Of a stretch of 64,000 bases of DNA, positions 18,302 to 26,547 are shown piece after piece (position 1 is the stretch's first letter; each line of letters begins with the position of its first letter). This stretch comes from Blastococcus litoris. GTDB taxonomy: Bacteria > Actinomycetota > Actinomycetes > Mycobacteriales > Geodermatophilaceae. Under the pieces are notes generated by a model. The model was not told the origin of the DNA and made no database searches. It saw nothing but the letters and a program-made list of their open reading frames with translations. The DNA lies in the NCBI RefSeq assembly GCF_003075095.1, contig NZ_QCZF01000011.1:1-64000 (forward strand), read 5' to 3'. A program made the position numbers and the translations under genes.

Positions 18302-19324
18302 ATGCGCTTGGCAGTGATCGCCGGAGACGGGATCGGCCCCGAGGTGGTGGCCGAGGGCCTCAAGGTCCTGCGGGAGGTGGCTCCCGACATCGAGCCCACG
18401 CACTACGACCTGGGCGCGATGCGCTGGCAGCGGACGGGTGAGCTGCTGCCCGACACCGTCCTCGACGAGCTGCGCGGGCACGACGCGATCCTGCTCGGCG
18501 CGATCGGCGACCCGAGCGTCCCGCCGGGCATCCTCGAGCGGGGCCTGCTGCTGCGGTTGCGCTTCGAGCTCGACCACCACGTCAACCTGCGCCCGGCGAA
18601 GCTCTACGACGGCGTCACCAGCCCGCTGGCCGACCCGGGACCGATCGACATGCTCTGCGTCCGCGAGGGCACCGAGGGGCCCTACGTGGGCAACGGCGGG
18701 GTCCTGCGCAAGGACACGCCGCAGGAGATCGCCACCGAGGTCAGCCTCAACACCGCCTTCGGCGTCGAACGGGTGGTCCGCTACGCCTTCGAGCGTGCCG
18801 TCGCCCGCCCCCGCAAGCACCTCACCCTGATCCACAAGACCAACGTGCTGACCCACGCGGGCGGGCTCTGGTCGCGGGTGGTCGAGGAGGTGTCCGCGGA
18901 GTTCCCCGAGGTCACCGTGGCCTACCAGCACGTCGACGCCGCCTCGATGTTCTTCATCACCGACCCGGGCCGCTACGACGTGATCGTCACCGACAACCTC
19001 TTCGGCGACATCGTCACCGACGTCGCTGCGGCGGTGACCGGCGGCATCGGGCTGGCCGCCAGCGGCAACCTCGACGCGTCGGGCACCAACCCGAGCATGT
19101 TCGAGCCGGTGCACGGCTCGGCCCCGGACATCGCCGGGCAGGGCATCGCCGACCCCACCGCGACGGTGCTCTCCGTCGGTCTGCTCCTCGAGCACCTGGG
19201 CCGCACCGAGCAGGCGAGGAAGGTCAACGCCGCCGTGGCGTTCGACCTCTCCACCCGCTCGCCGCAGGGACCGGTGCGCACCACCGACGTGGGCGACCGG
19301 CTCGCCGCCCTCGCCGGGGGTTAG
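18302..19324 (+). CDS. leuB: 3-isopropylmalate dehydrogenase
   Basis: A 340-residue isocitrate/isopropylmalate dehydrogenase family member, oxidising and decarboxylating 3-isopropylmalate in leucine synthesis. The substrate-binding region [27 protein letters not shown] is of the isopropylmalate type. The metal site appears in [30 protein letters not shown], and NAD binding in [21 protein letters not shown] 18302 follows CCAGGAG. It is probably co-transcribed with serA. The stop overlaps the convergent gene at 19321 by four bases. Confidence 0.96.
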   Translation: MRLAVIAGDGIGPEVVAEGLKVLREVAPDIEPTHYDLGAMRWQRTGELLPDTVLDELRGHDAILLGAIGDPSVPPGILERGLLLRLRFELDHHVNLRPAKLYDGVTSPLADPGPIDMLCVREGTEGPYVGNGGVLRKDTPQEIATEVSLNTAFGVERVVRYAFERAVARPRKHLTLIHKTNVLTHAGGLWSRVVEEVSAEFPEVTVAYQHVDAASMFFITDPGRYDVIVTDNLFGDIVTDVAAAVTGGIGLAASGNLDASGTNPSMFEPVHGSAPDIAGQGIADPTATVLSVGLLLEHLGRTEQARKVNAAVAFDLSTRSPQGPVRTTDVGDRLAALAGG

Positions 19325-19722
19325 GCCGGCGGATCGGTCAGGAGCAGGTCGCCCACCGGCACGGGCAGCCGGGCCTGCGCCCGGAGCTCGGCGGGCTCGC
19401 CCCACTCGAGCCTGACCCGGCAGCCGGTCGGCGAGGCCTCGACCAGCACGACGGCCGACCAGGCCCACTCCTCCGCGGGCTGCCCGGCGTCGGTCCCGTC
19501 GGTCAGCGGCGCCGGCAGCCGGCACCACCACCGGCGGTCGAGCGCGGCCAGGCCGTGCGATCGCAGGTGCGCCGTCGCCGTCGCCCGCTCCTGGGCCGGC
19601 CCGAGCGCCGTCCCCACCAGGGTGGTGGGGACGACGAGGTCCGGCGAGCCGTCCGGCACCAGGTAGCCGACGTGCTCGCCGTCCTCGGGGCGGTGCACCG
19701 GGTGCCAGTCCGTCGGGATCAC
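19321..19722 (-). CDS. Conserved hypothetical protein
   Basis: A 133-residue soluble protein starting [25 protein letters not shown]. It has acidic and Trp-rich stretches ([23 protein letters not shown]) and beta-like hydrophobic patterns but no motif I recognise. GTG 19722 is preceded 6 bases upstream by TAGACA, a possible leaderless -10. It converges on leuB and diverges from the cimA leader. Coding is supported by frame length and codon bias. No function is proposed. Confidence 0.6.
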   Translation of the reverse strand: MIPTDWHPVHRPEDGEHVGYLVPDGSPDLVVPTTLVGTALGPAQERATATAHLRSHGLAALDRRWWCRLPAPLTDGTDAGQPAEEWAWSAVVLVEASPTGCRVRLEWGEPAELRAQARLPVPVGDLLLTDPPA

Positions 19723-19805
19723 CGGGGTTGTCTACCTGGCCGCAGGTCGCCCGTCCTCCGATTTCCGGGGCGGGGGACCGCCACGGCGCGGGTGAGCGTG
19801 CTTTC

Positions 19806-19847
19806 ATGGTGGCGATGCACACCGTCGGCACGATCATCATCAGCTAG
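19806..19847 (+). CDS. cimA leader peptide with three Ile codons (attenuator sensor)
   Basis: ATG 19806 opens a 13-codon frame reading MVAMHTVGTIIIS-stop, with ATC ATC ATC at 19833-19841 and TAG at 19845. A perfect 10-base-pair hairpin starts on the stop codon and a T-tailed terminator follows, all before cimA. This is the layout of translation-coupled attenuation. The end-product codon, isoleucine, matches the pathway of the downstream gene. The role is inferred from layout and codon content. Confidence 0.75.
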   Translation: MVAMHTVGTIIIS

Positions 19848-19874
19848 CGCGCAGTCACCACCCCGACTGCGCGC
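19847..19874 (+). promoter_or_regulatory. Perfect 10-bp hairpin of the cimA attenuator
   Basis: GCGCGCAGTC (19847-19856) pairs with GACTGCGCGC (19865-19874) around ACCACCCC. A ribosome stalled on the Ile codons would cover the left arm. The freed loop bases ACCACCCCG could then pair with the CGGGG of the terminator's 3' arm. Confidence 0.65.
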
Positions 19875-19875
19875 C

Positions 19876-19902
19876 GACCTCCCGTACCCGGGGGGTCTTT
19901 TT
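19876..19902 (+). terminator. Rho-independent terminator of the cimA attenuator
   Basis: GACCTCCCG pairs with CGGGGGGTC (one G-T pair) around TACC, followed by five T. It ends 35 bases before the cimA ATG. Confidence 0.8.
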
Positions 19903-19937
19903 CGTGTTCGGGCCGGATCACCGCTCCAGGAGTCCCC

Positions 19938-21539
19938 ATGACCAGCACCGACTTCCACGTCTTCGACACGACCCTGCGCGACGGCGCCCAGCGCGAGGGC
20001 GTCAGCTACTCGGTGGCCGACAAGCTCGCCGTCGCGCGGCTCCTCGACGAGATCGGGGTGGGGTTCATCGAGGGCGGCTGGCCGGGGGCCCTGCCGAAGG
20101 ACACCGAGTTCTTCGCGCGTGCCCGCGCCGAGCTCAAGCTGCGGCACGCCCAGCTGGTCGCGTTCGGGGCGACCCGCAAGGCCGGGGTCCGCGTCGAGGA
20201 GGACCCGCAGGTCCGCGCCCTGCTCGACGCCGAGACGCCGGTCGTGTGCCTGGTCGCCAAGTCCGACGTCCGGCACGTGCGGGAGGCGCTGCGCACCACG
20301 CTCGAGGAGAACCTCGCCATGGTCGCCGACACCGTCGAGTTCTTCGTGGCGCACGGCCGCCGGGTGTTCCTCGACTGCGAGCACTTCTTCGACGGCTACG
20401 CCGCCGACCCCGACTACGGGGTCCGGGTCCTCGAGACGGCGTTCGCGGCGGGAGCCGAGGTGGGCGTCCTGTGCGACACCAACGGCGGGATGCTGCCGAT
20501 GGGCGTCGGCCGCGTGGTCGCCGAGGTGCGCTCGCGGACGGCCGGCAGGCTCGGCATCCACTGCCAGGACGACACCGGGTGCGCGGTGGCGAACACCCTC
20601 GCCGCCGTCGAGGCGGGCGTCACGCACGTCCAGGGCACGGCCAACGGCTACGGCGAGCGGGCCGGCAACGCCGACACGTTCGCGCTCATCGGGAACCTGG
20701 TCACCAAGATGGGTCTGCCCGTCGTGCCGGCGGAGTGCCTGCCCGAGCTGCAGCGGGTGAGCCACGCGATCGCCGAGCTGGCCAACATCGCCCCCGACGA
20801 GCACCAGCCCTTCGTCGGCGCCTCCGCGTTCGCCCACAAGGCGGGTCTGCACGCCAGCGCCATCAAGGTGCGCCCCGAGCTCTACAACCACCTCGACCCG
20901 GCCGTCGTCGGCAACGACATGCGCATCCTGGTCACCGAGATGGCCGGCCGCGCCTCCGTCGAGCTCAAGGGCCGGGAACTCGGCGTGGACCTCGCGGGGC
21001 ACGGCGACGCGATCGGCCGCGTCGTCGACCAGGTGAAGGTGCTCGAGGCCGACGGCTGGTCGTTCGAGGCCGCGGACGCGTCGTTCGAGCTGCTGCTGCG
21101 TGCGCAGCTGCCCGAGGCGCCGCCGCCGCTGTTCGAGCTGGAGAGCTACCGCACCTCCGTCGAGCACTGGGGCAACGGGGTGGTCGTCAGCGAGGCGACG
21201 GTGAAGGTGCACCTGCCGAACCCCGACGGCACCCGCGAGCGGGTCATCAGCACCGGCGAGGGCAACGGGCCGGTCAACGCCCTGGACAACGCGCTGCGCC
21301 AGGCGCTGGTCAGCCGCTACCCGCAGCTGGCAGACGTGTCGCTGGCCGACTACAAGGTCCGCATCCTCGGGTGGAAGGGCGGCACCAGCGCGACCACGCG
21401 GGTGCTCATCGACACCACGGACGGGGTGGGGGAGTGGACCACCGTCGGCGTCCACGCCAACATCGTCGAGGCCTCGTGGCACGCGCTGGTCGACGCGCTC
21501 GCCTACGCCGTCCTGCGCCGGCCGTCCACGGCCGGGTGA
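19938..21539 (+). CDS. cimA: Citramalate synthase
   Basis: A 533-residue HMGL/LeuA-family enzyme. It begins FHVFDTTLRDGAQREGVSYS, the metal- and substrate-binding signature of CimA rather than LeuA. HCQDDTGCAVANTLAAVEAG and the HxH-type HKAGLHASAIKV region follow. The C-terminal LeuA_dimer regulatory domain is present (about 400-530). It condenses pyruvate with acetyl-CoA to (R)-citramalate, giving 2-oxobutyrate for isoleucine without threonine. The product is then processed by LeuCD and LeuB, all encoded in this window. ATG 19938 has CAGGAG upstream. Control by the Ile attenuator just before it is inferred. Confidence 0.94.
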   Translation: MTSTDFHVFDTTLRDGAQREGVSYSVADKLAVARLLDEIGVGFIEGGWPGALPKDTEFFARARAELKLRHAQLVAFGATRKAGVRVEEDPQVRALLDAETPVVCLVAKSDVRHVREALRTTLEENLAMVADTVEFFVAHGRRVFLDCEHFFDGYAADPDYGVRVLETAFAAGAEVGVLCDTNGGMLPMGVGRVVAEVRSRTAGRLGIHCQDDTGCAVANTLAAVEAGVTHVQGTANGYGERAGNADTFALIGNLVTKMGLPVVPAECLPELQRVSHAIAELANIAPDEHQPFVGASAFAHKAGLHASAIKVRPELYNHLDPAVVGNDMRILVTEMAGRASVELKGRELGVDLAGHGDAIGRVVDQVKVLEADGWSFEAADASFELLLRAQLPEAPPPLFELESYRTSVEHWGNGVVVSEATVKVHLPNPDGTRERVISTGEGNGPVNALDNALRQALVSRYPQLADVSLADYKVRILGWKGGTSATTRVLIDTTDGVGEWTTVGVHANIVEASWHALVDALAYAVLRRPSTAG

Positions 21540-21540
21540 G

Positions 21541-21870
21541 TCAGCCGCGCGGCTGGATCTCGCCCATCGGTCCCCAGCCGGGGACGTCGGCGGCGTCGAC
21601 GTAGATGATCTGCGGCTGGGCCGCCACCAGGTCGGGTGCCTTCTCGACGAAGTCCGTGAAGGCCTGCGTGCGGACGTGGGCCGCCCCGGCGTCGGCGTCG
21701 CGGAACCCCTCGACGCACACCCACGTGCCCGGCTCCTCGACGCTGCGCGACCACTCGAAGAACAGGCTCCCCTCCTCGGCGTTCACCGCGCGGGCGTAGT
21801 CGGCGGCCAGCGCCGCCCACTCGTCCTCGCGCTCGGGCCGGACGGGCATCTTCACGACGATGAGAATCAC
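21541..21870 (-). CDS. Antibiotic biosynthesis monooxygenase (ABM) family protein
   Basis: A 109-residue dimeric ferredoxin-like-fold protein of the ABM/putative quinol monooxygenase family. The typical elements are the N-terminal strand ILIVVKMPVRPE, EEGSLFFEWSRSVEEPGTWVCVEGFRD, and the HVRTQAFTDFVEKAPDL helix. Family members include cofactor-free oxygenases, but many have unknown substrates. GTG 21870 has GAGG 7 bases upstream. It converges on cimA with a one-base gap. No pathway is implied by its neighbours. Confidence 0.82.
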   Translation of the reverse strand: MILIVVKMPVRPEREDEWAALAADYARAVNAEEGSLFFEWSRSVEEPGTWVCVEGFRDADAGAAHVRTQAFTDFVEKAPDLVAAQPQIIYVDAADVPGWGPMGEIQPRG

Positions 21871-21989
21871 GGGAGTTCCTCACTGTCGTGGCGAGCGGGG
21901 CCCGAAGGGCTCCGCGCAGCCACGACGAGACGGCTCAGCGGGACGGGGGTACGGCACCTGGCCGCGGTGTCGGCCGGAGGCCGACGGTG

Positions 21990-22370
21990 TCACAGCGGGT
22001 CGAGGCGCCGCTTCAGCAGGCAGAACTCGTTGCCCTCCGGGTCGGCGAGCACGTGCCAGTTCATCTCCGGCGTCTGCCCGACGTCGGTCCGGGTGGCGCC
22101 CAGCCCCAGCAGCCGCTCCAGCTCGGCGTCCTGGTCCCGATCGGTCGGGTTGACGTCGACGTGCAGCCGCACCTTCCCGGGCGTGGGGTCGGGCACCGGC
22201 GCGAACACGAGAGTGGGTGCGGCGCCGCCGAAGCCGACCTCGGGCCCGATCTCCACCGCGCCGTCGTCCTCCCGGCCCAGGACCCGGTAGTCCAGGACGG
22301 CGGCCCAGAAGGCGGCCAGCGCCTCGGGGTCGCGACTGTCGACGACGAGCTCGGAGAAGCGGCAGGCCAT
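21990..22370 (-). CDS. VOC (glyoxalase/bleomycin-resistance) family protein
   Basis: A 126-residue single-module VOC protein. It starts FSELVVDSRDPEALAAFWAAVLDY, the usual first beta-alpha unit, and ends with WHVLADPEGNEFCLLKR, the conserved metal-side strand with Glu. Such proteins are dimeric metalloenzymes or binding proteins of diverse function. ATG 22370 lies 8 bases after TACCGT on the same strand, suggesting a leaderless message. It diverges from the FAH-family gene at 22426. The substrate is unknown. Confidence 0.82.
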   Translation of the reverse strand: MACRFSELVVDSRDPEALAAFWAAVLDYRVLGREDDGAVEIGPEVGFGGAAPTLVFAPVPDPTPGKVRLHVDVNPTDRDQDAELERLLGLGATRTDVGQTPEMNWHVLADPEGNEFCLLKRRLDPL

Positions 22371-22378
22371 GGCGGTAG

Positions 22379-22384
22379 ACGGTA
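22379..22384 (-). promoter_or_regulatory. -10-like hexamer of the VOC gene
   Basis: TACCGT on the minus strand, 8 bases before ATG 22370. Confidence 0.4.
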
Positions 22385-22413
22385 GGGCGCCGGGGCGGCC
22401 CCCGCCCGGCGAC

Positions 22414-22419
22414 TAACCT
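22414..22419 (+). promoter_or_regulatory. -10-like hexamer of the FAH-family gene
   Basis: TAACCT ends exactly 6 bases before GTG 22426, predicting a leaderless transcript that could continue through gltX and the CPBP gene. Confidence 0.5.
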
Positions 22420-22425
22420 CGCCGT

Positions 22426-23238
22426 GTGCGCATCGTCCGTTTCGCCTCGCCCCAGGGCATGTCCTTCGGCGTCCTCGACGGGGACGGCCAGGTGGCCCAG
22501 ATCGAGGGCCACCCCTTCGGCCGCATCTCCTTCACCGGCGCCCGCTTCGCGCAGGCCGACATCCGGCTGCTCTCGCCGATCCTCCCCAGCAAGGTGGTGT
22601 GCGTCGGAAAGAACTACGCCGCCCACATCGCGGAGATGAACACCGGCGACGCCCCCAAGGAGCCGCTGCTGTTCCTGAAGCCGTCGACGGCGGTGATCGG
22701 CCCCGGTGACGCGATCCGCATCCCGCCCGGCAGCACCAACGTCCACCACGAGGCCGAGCTGGCCGTGGTCATCGGCGCCCGGGGCGCCCGCAACGTCACG
22801 CCGGAGCAGGCCGGCGCGAGCATCTTCGGCTACACGATCGGCAACGACGTCACCGAGCGGGACATGCAGAAGAGCGACGGGCAGTGGACCCGCGCCAAGG
22901 GCTTCGACTCGTTCTGCCCGATCGGCCCGTGGATCGAGACCGACCTCCCCGGGCTGGGGCTCGACCCCGCCGACCTCGAGGTCACGTGCACCGTCGACGG
23001 CGAGCCCCGCCAGCAGGGCCGCACCAGCCAGCTGATCTTCGACGTGCCCACCCTGATCTCCTACATCTCCCGGGTCATGACGCTGCTGCCCGGTGACGTC
23101 GTGCTCACCGGGACGCCGTCGGGCGTCGGGCCGATCCGGCCCGGCCAGCAGGTGGAGGTCACCATCCAGGGGCTGGGCTCGCTGACCAACGGCGTGGCCG
23201 CCGCCGAGGGCGTCTCGACGGCGGGCGGCGCCCGATGA
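22426..23238 (+). CDS. Fumarylacetoacetate hydrolase family protein
   Basis: A 270-residue protein of the FAH superfamily. The core begins [17 protein letters not shown] (about residue 56). Metal ligands are expected in [11 protein letters not shown] and [13 protein letters not shown], and the C-terminal [15 protein letters not shown] is diagnostic. Members hydrolyse or decarboxylate acylpyruvate-type compounds; in actinobacteria this gene next to gltX is conserved but its substrate is unsettled. GTG 22426 is set by the TAACCT hexamer. It overlaps gltX by ATGA, so the two are coupled. Confidence 0.88.
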   Translation: MRIVRFASPQGMSFGVLDGDGQVAQIEGHPFGRISFTGARFAQADIRLLSPILPSKVVCVGKNYAAHIAEMNTGDAPKEPLLFLKPSTAVIGPGDAIRIPPGSTNVHHEAELAVVIGARGARNVTPEQAGASIFGYTIGNDVTERDMQKSDGQWTRAKGFDSFCPIGPWIETDLPGLGLDPADLEVTCTVDGEPRQQGRTSQLIFDVPTLISYISRVMTLLPGDVVLTGTPSGVGPIRPGQQVEVTIQGLGSLTNGVAAAEGVSTAGGAR

Positions 23239-24728
23239 GCCGTGTCCGCACCCGCTTCTGCCCGTCGCCCACCGGCATGGTGCACGTCGGCCTGATGCGG
23301 ACGGCGCTGTTCAACTGGGCGCACGCCCGGCACACGGGCGGCACCTTCGTCTTCCGGATCGAGGACACCGACGCCGCGCGCGACTCCGAGGAGTCCTACC
23401 GGCACATCGTCGACTCGTTGCGCTGGCTCGGGCTCGACTGGGACGAGGGCCCGGAGGCGGGGGGACCGCACGGTCCGTACCGGCAGTCCGAGCGGCACGA
23501 CATCTACCGCGAGGTGGCCGCCAAGCTGCTCGCGGCCGGGCACGCCTACGAGTCCTTCTCCACCAACGAGGAGGTCGACGCCCGCCGGCGGGCGGCCGGG
23601 CAGGACCCCAAGCTCGGCTACGACAACCACGACCGGTTCCTCACCGACGCGCAGAAGGCGGCCTTCCGCGCCGAGGGGCGCGAGCCGGTGCTCCGCCTGC
23701 GGATGCCCGACGAGGACCTGGTCTGGACCGACCTGGTGCGCGGCGAGGTGCGCTTCGCCGCGGGGTCGGTCCCCGACTTCGTGCTCGTGCGCGGCAACGG
23801 GGCCCCGCTCTACCCGTTCGTGAACCCGGTCGACGACGCGCTGATGGAGATCACCGACGTCCTCCGCGGTGAGGACCTGCTGCCCTCGACGCCGCGCCAG
23901 CTGGCCCTCTACGCCGCCCTCACCGACATCGGCGTCGCCCAGGGCACCCCGCGTTTCGGCCACCTGCCCTACGTCACCGGCGAGGGCAACAAGAAGCTGT
24001 CCAAGCGCGACCCGCAGTCCAACCTGGACATCTACCGCGAGCGCGGGTTCCTCCCCGAGGGCTTCGCGAACTACCTGGCCCTGCTCGGGTGGTCCATCGC
24101 CGAGGACCGCGACATCTTCTCGACGGCCGAGATGGTCGAGGCCTTCGACGTCACGCGGGTGAGCGCCAACCCGGCGCGCTTCGACCTGAAGAAGGCCGAG
24201 GCGATCAACGCCACGCACCTGCGCGCGCTCCCGGTCGAGCAGTTCATCGAGCGGGTGACGCCGTACCTGTCGGCGGCCGGCCTGGTCGAGGAGCAGCCGA
24301 CCGCCGAGCAGCGGCGCGTCCTGGAGGTCATCGCCCCGATGGCGCAGGAACGGATGATCGTCCTCTCCGAGGCCGTCGGCCTGCTGCGCTTCCTGTTCGT
24401 CGAGGACGTCGACATCGAGCCGGCCGCGGCCGAGAAGCAGCTGGCCGGCCCGGAGGCCGCCGAGGTGCTCGACGCCGCCACGACGGCCCTGCAGGAGACC
24501 GACTGGTCGACCGAGGCGATCGAGCAGGCCCTCAAGTCGGCGCTGGTCGACGGCCTGGGCCGCAAGCCGCGCCAGGCCTTCGGGCCGGTCCGCGTGGCGA
24601 TCAGCGGCCGCACGGTCTCCCCGCCCCTGTACGAGTCGATCGAGCTCCTCGGCCGCGACCGCACGCTGGCGCGGCTGGCCGCTGCCCGCGCCGTCGTGGG
24701 GGGCGCTGCCGGTCCTGCCGCCGGATGA
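23235..24728 (+). CDS. gltX: Glutamyl-tRNA synthetase
   Basis: A 497-residue class I synthetase. The ATP motif is [14 protein letters not shown] (HIGH type) and the second motif is KKLSKRDP (KMSKS type). The Glu-binding [15 protein letters not shown] and the C-terminal anticodon-binding helices are present. In actinobacteria without glutaminyl-tRNA synthetase this enzyme usually charges both tRNA-Glu and tRNA-Gln, the latter being corrected by GatCAB. One tRNA-Gln and two tRNA-Glu genes lie 1.3 kb downstream. ATG 23235 overlaps the previous stop. Confidence 0.96.
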   Translation: MSRVRTRFCPSPTGMVHVGLMRTALFNWAHARHTGGTFVFRIEDTDAARDSEESYRHIVDSLRWLGLDWDEGPEAGGPHGPYRQSERHDIYREVAAKLLAAGHAYESFSTNEEVDARRRAAGQDPKLGYDNHDRFLTDAQKAAFRAEGREPVLRLRMPDEDLVWTDLVRGEVRFAAGSVPDFVLVRGNGAPLYPFVNPVDDALMEITDVLRGEDLLPSTPRQLALYAALTDIGVAQGTPRFGHLPYVTGEGNKKLSKRDPQSNLDIYRERGFLPEGFANYLALLGWSIAEDRDIFSTAEMVEAFDVTRVSANPARFDLKKAEAINATHLRALPVEQFIERVTPYLSAAGLVEEQPTAEQRRVLEVIAPMAQERMIVLSEAVGLLRFLFVEDVDIEPAAAEKQLAGPEAAEVLDAATTALQETDWSTEAIEQALKSALVDGLGRKPRQAFGPVRVAISGRTVSPPLYESIELLGRDRTLARLAAARAVVGGAAGPAAG

Positions 24729-25957
24729 CCGGACCGGGGGAGGAGCCCCTCGCCGAGCGTTACGACGGCCCCCCGCCCACGCGCCGCCCCGAGCCCTGGC
24801 AGGGACCGGTGCGGGGGCCGGCGGTCCTGCCCCCGCCCTGGCCGCCGCACCCCCCGCCGTGGGCGTTGCCGCCGGAGCCGCCGCCCTGGGCTGTGGCGCG
24901 GTGGGGGACGCAGGCGTGGGGCCCCGGGCAGTGGGCCCCGCCCGGCTGGGTTCCCGCGCCCCCGCCCCCCGCGGTCCGCTGGGCGCCGCCGGCCGGGACG
25001 CCGCCGCACGACGTCCCGCAGACGTTCCTGCAGGCCATGCGGGCGCGCGACTGGGCGTGGTGGCGGCCGCTGCTGGGCCTGCTCCTGCTGTCGGTCGTGT
25101 ACCTCGCGCTGTCGATCGCGACCGCCGTGGCCGGCGTCCTCGGCCTGCTGGCCGGTGGCGCCGACCCCGGCACCCTCCCGGACCTCGCGGTCGACGGGCT
25201 CACCGATCCCTGGGTGCTGCTGTTCCTCAACGCGTCGCTGATCGTCGCGATCCCGTGCGTGTGGATGGTCTGGACCGTGGCGCACGGCATGGGACGCGGC
25301 TGGTCGTCATCGGTGCTCGCCCGCCTGCGCCGGCGGCTGTTCGCGCCGTACGCGCTGATGGCCCTGGCCACCCTGGGGGTCGGGATCGGGCTGTCGGTGC
25401 TGGTCACGTTCACGGTGGGGGAGGAGGAGGTCACGGGACCGACCGCGTCCTTCGGCTGGCTGCTCGTCGTCGTCCTGCTCACGACACCGCTGCAGTCGGC
25501 CGCCGAGGAGTACGTCTTCCGCGGCTACCTCAGCCAGGCCGTCGCGGGCTGGATCCGGGCGCCGCAGGCCGGTGCCGTGCTCGCCGCGGTGATCAGCGCG
25601 CTGTTGTTCGCCGCCGCGCACGGCTCGCAGGACGCCCTGACCTTCCTCGACCGGTTCGCCTTCGGCCTGGCCGCCTCGGCCGTCGTCTGGCTCACCGGCG
25701 GGCTGGAGGCGGCCATCGTGCTCCACGCGGTCAACAACGTCCTCGTCTTCGTCCTGGCCGGCGCCCTCGGGGAGGGCGTCGCCACGGAGGAGGTCCCGGC
25801 GGGCATCGGCATCGGCTTCGCGCTGCTCAGCCTGGCGTCCATGGGCGCCTACGTCGCCGTCGTCGCCCGGTCCCGTCGCCGGCTGCTCCCGGAGACCCGG
25901 ACGGCGGCCGTCGACCTGCGGTGGCCGGTCGCGGCCGTGCCGGTCCCGGCTCGCTGA
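24725..25957 (+). CDS. CPBP-family intramembrane protease with Pro/Trp-rich N terminus
   Basis: A 410-residue protein. The first 95 or so residues are Pro/Trp rich ([20 protein letters not shown]). About eight membrane helices follow, carrying the ABI/CPBP motifs: EEYVFRG (EExxxR, about residue 262), FAAAHGS (FxxxH) and HAVNN. These form the putative glutamate-type active site of Rce1-like proteases. Substrates in bacteria are mostly unknown. ATG 24725 overlaps the gltX stop as ATGA, so it is in the same transcription unit. The N-terminal arm resembles other low-complexity cytoplasmic arms in this genome. Confidence 0.85.
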   Translation: MTGPGEEPLAERYDGPPPTRRPEPWQGPVRGPAVLPPPWPPHPPPWALPPEPPPWAVARWGTQAWGPGQWAPPGWVPAPPPPAVRWAPPAGTPPHDVPQTFLQAMRARDWAWWRPLLGLLLLSVVYLALSIATAVAGVLGLLAGGADPGTLPDLAVDGLTDPWVLLFLNASLIVAIPCVWMVWTVAHGMGRGWSSSVLARLRRRLFAPYALMALATLGVGIGLSVLVTFTVGEEEVTGPTASFGWLLVVVLLTTPLQSAAEEYVFRGYLSQAVAGWIRAPQAGAVLAAVISALLFAAAHGSQDALTFLDRFAFGLAASAVVWLTGGLEAAIVLHAVNNVLVFVLAGALGEGVATEEVPAGIGIGFALLSLASMGAYVAVVARSRRRLLPETRTAAVDLRWPVAAVPVPAR

Positions 25958-25990
25958 AGGGGGGTGCCCGTCCGGCCGGGAGGCGTCAGG

Positions 25991-25996
25991 TAGAGT
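25991..25996 (+). promoter_or_regulatory. -10-like hexamer upstream of tRNA-Gln
   Basis: TAGAGT predicts a start near 26003, 22 bases before the mature 5' end of tRNA-Gln. Confidence 0.45.
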
Positions 25997-26024
25997 CTTC
26001 TCCGGCGCCGCGAGGTGCCACCCA

Positions 26025-26096
26025 TGGGGTATGGGGTAATTGGCAGCCCGACGGTTTCTGGTTCCGTTAGTCTAGGTTCGAGTCCTGGTACCCCAG
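26025..26096 (+). tRNA. tRNA-Gln (anticodon CTG)
   Basis: A 72-base cloverleaf. TGGGGTA at the 5' end pairs with TACCCCA, discriminator G26096. The anticodon loop TTCTGGT carries CTG, and the T-loop is TTCGAGT. CCA is not encoded. It is downstream of gltX, which probably mischarges this tRNA with Glu before amidation. Confidence 0.93.
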
Positions 26097-26145
26097 CGAG
26101 GAAGCTGACGTCCTGGCAGCACGATTCCTCCGGCACCACCCGCAC

Positions 26146-26218
26146 GGCCCCGTCGTCTAGCGGCCCAGGACGCCGCCCTCTCACGGCGGTAGCGAGGGTT
26201 CGAATCCCTTCGGGGCTA
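26146..26218 (+). tRNA. tRNA-Glu (anticodon CTC), copy 1
   Basis: A 73-base cloverleaf. GGCCCCG pairs with CGGGGCT, with a G-T pair at 1-72 and discriminator A. The anticodon stem is CCGCC/GGCGG with loop CTCTCAC. CCA is not encoded. It differs from copy 2 by one D-loop base (C26166 against T26341). Confidence 0.93.
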
Positions 26219-26223
26219 CGCAT

Positions 26224-26258
26224 CGAGAGCCCCCGGCCTCCACGGCCGGGGGCTCTCG
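26224..26258 (+). terminator. Hairpin after tRNA-Glu copy 1
   Basis: A 15-base-pair perfect stem, CGAGAGCCCCCGGCC with GGCCGGGGGCTCTCG, around a TCCAC loop. It starts six bases after the tRNA. No long T-run follows. Confidence 0.75.
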
Positions 26259-26320
26259 GCGTCTCCGGGTCCGGCCCCGTGCACGCCCGCTCCCGGCAGC
26301 GTGGCAGACTGTGGGGGCAC

Positions 26321-26393
26321 GGCCCCGTCGTCTAGCGGCCTAGGACGCCGCCCTCTCACGGCGGTAGCGAGGGTTCGAATCCCTTCGGGGCTA
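26321..26393 (+). tRNA. tRNA-Glu (anticodon CTC), copy 2
   Basis: The same 73-base cloverleaf as copy 1 except for one D-loop base. The anticodon loop is CTCTCAC. Its own hairpin follows, so the tRNA plus terminator looks like a tandem duplication. Confidence 0.93.
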
Positions 26394-26400
26394 CACCGTG

Positions 26401-26435
26401 CGCGAGCCCCCGACCTCACCGGTCGGGGGCTCTCG
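26401..26435 (+). terminator. Hairpin after tRNA-Glu copy 2
   Basis: A 15-base-pair stem with one mismatch, CGCGAGCCCCCGACC with GGTCGGGGGCTCTCG, around TCACC. It is closely related to the hairpin after copy 1. Confidence 0.72.
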
Positions 26436-26487
26436 CCGTTTCCGGTGAACCCGTCACCCCGGAGTGGCCCGTGATCACCGGGCGGAC

Positions 26488-26493
26488 TAGCGT
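26488..26493 (+). promoter_or_regulatory. -10-like hexamer of the gal operon
   Basis: TAGCGT predicts a start near 26500, giving a leader of about 48 bases that contains an AGGAGG ribosome site for GTG 26548. Confidence 0.4.
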
Positions 26494-26547
26494 CGATGCG
26501 GCCCCTCACGCTCGGTGATCCGGCCGACGAGGAGGGGTGGCGCCGCA

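Noticed and set aside
26025-26435. A tRNA-associated integration site
   Set aside because: No integrase, no direct repeat of a tRNA 3' end and no atypical sequence follow. The second tRNA-Glu is a full gene with its own terminator.
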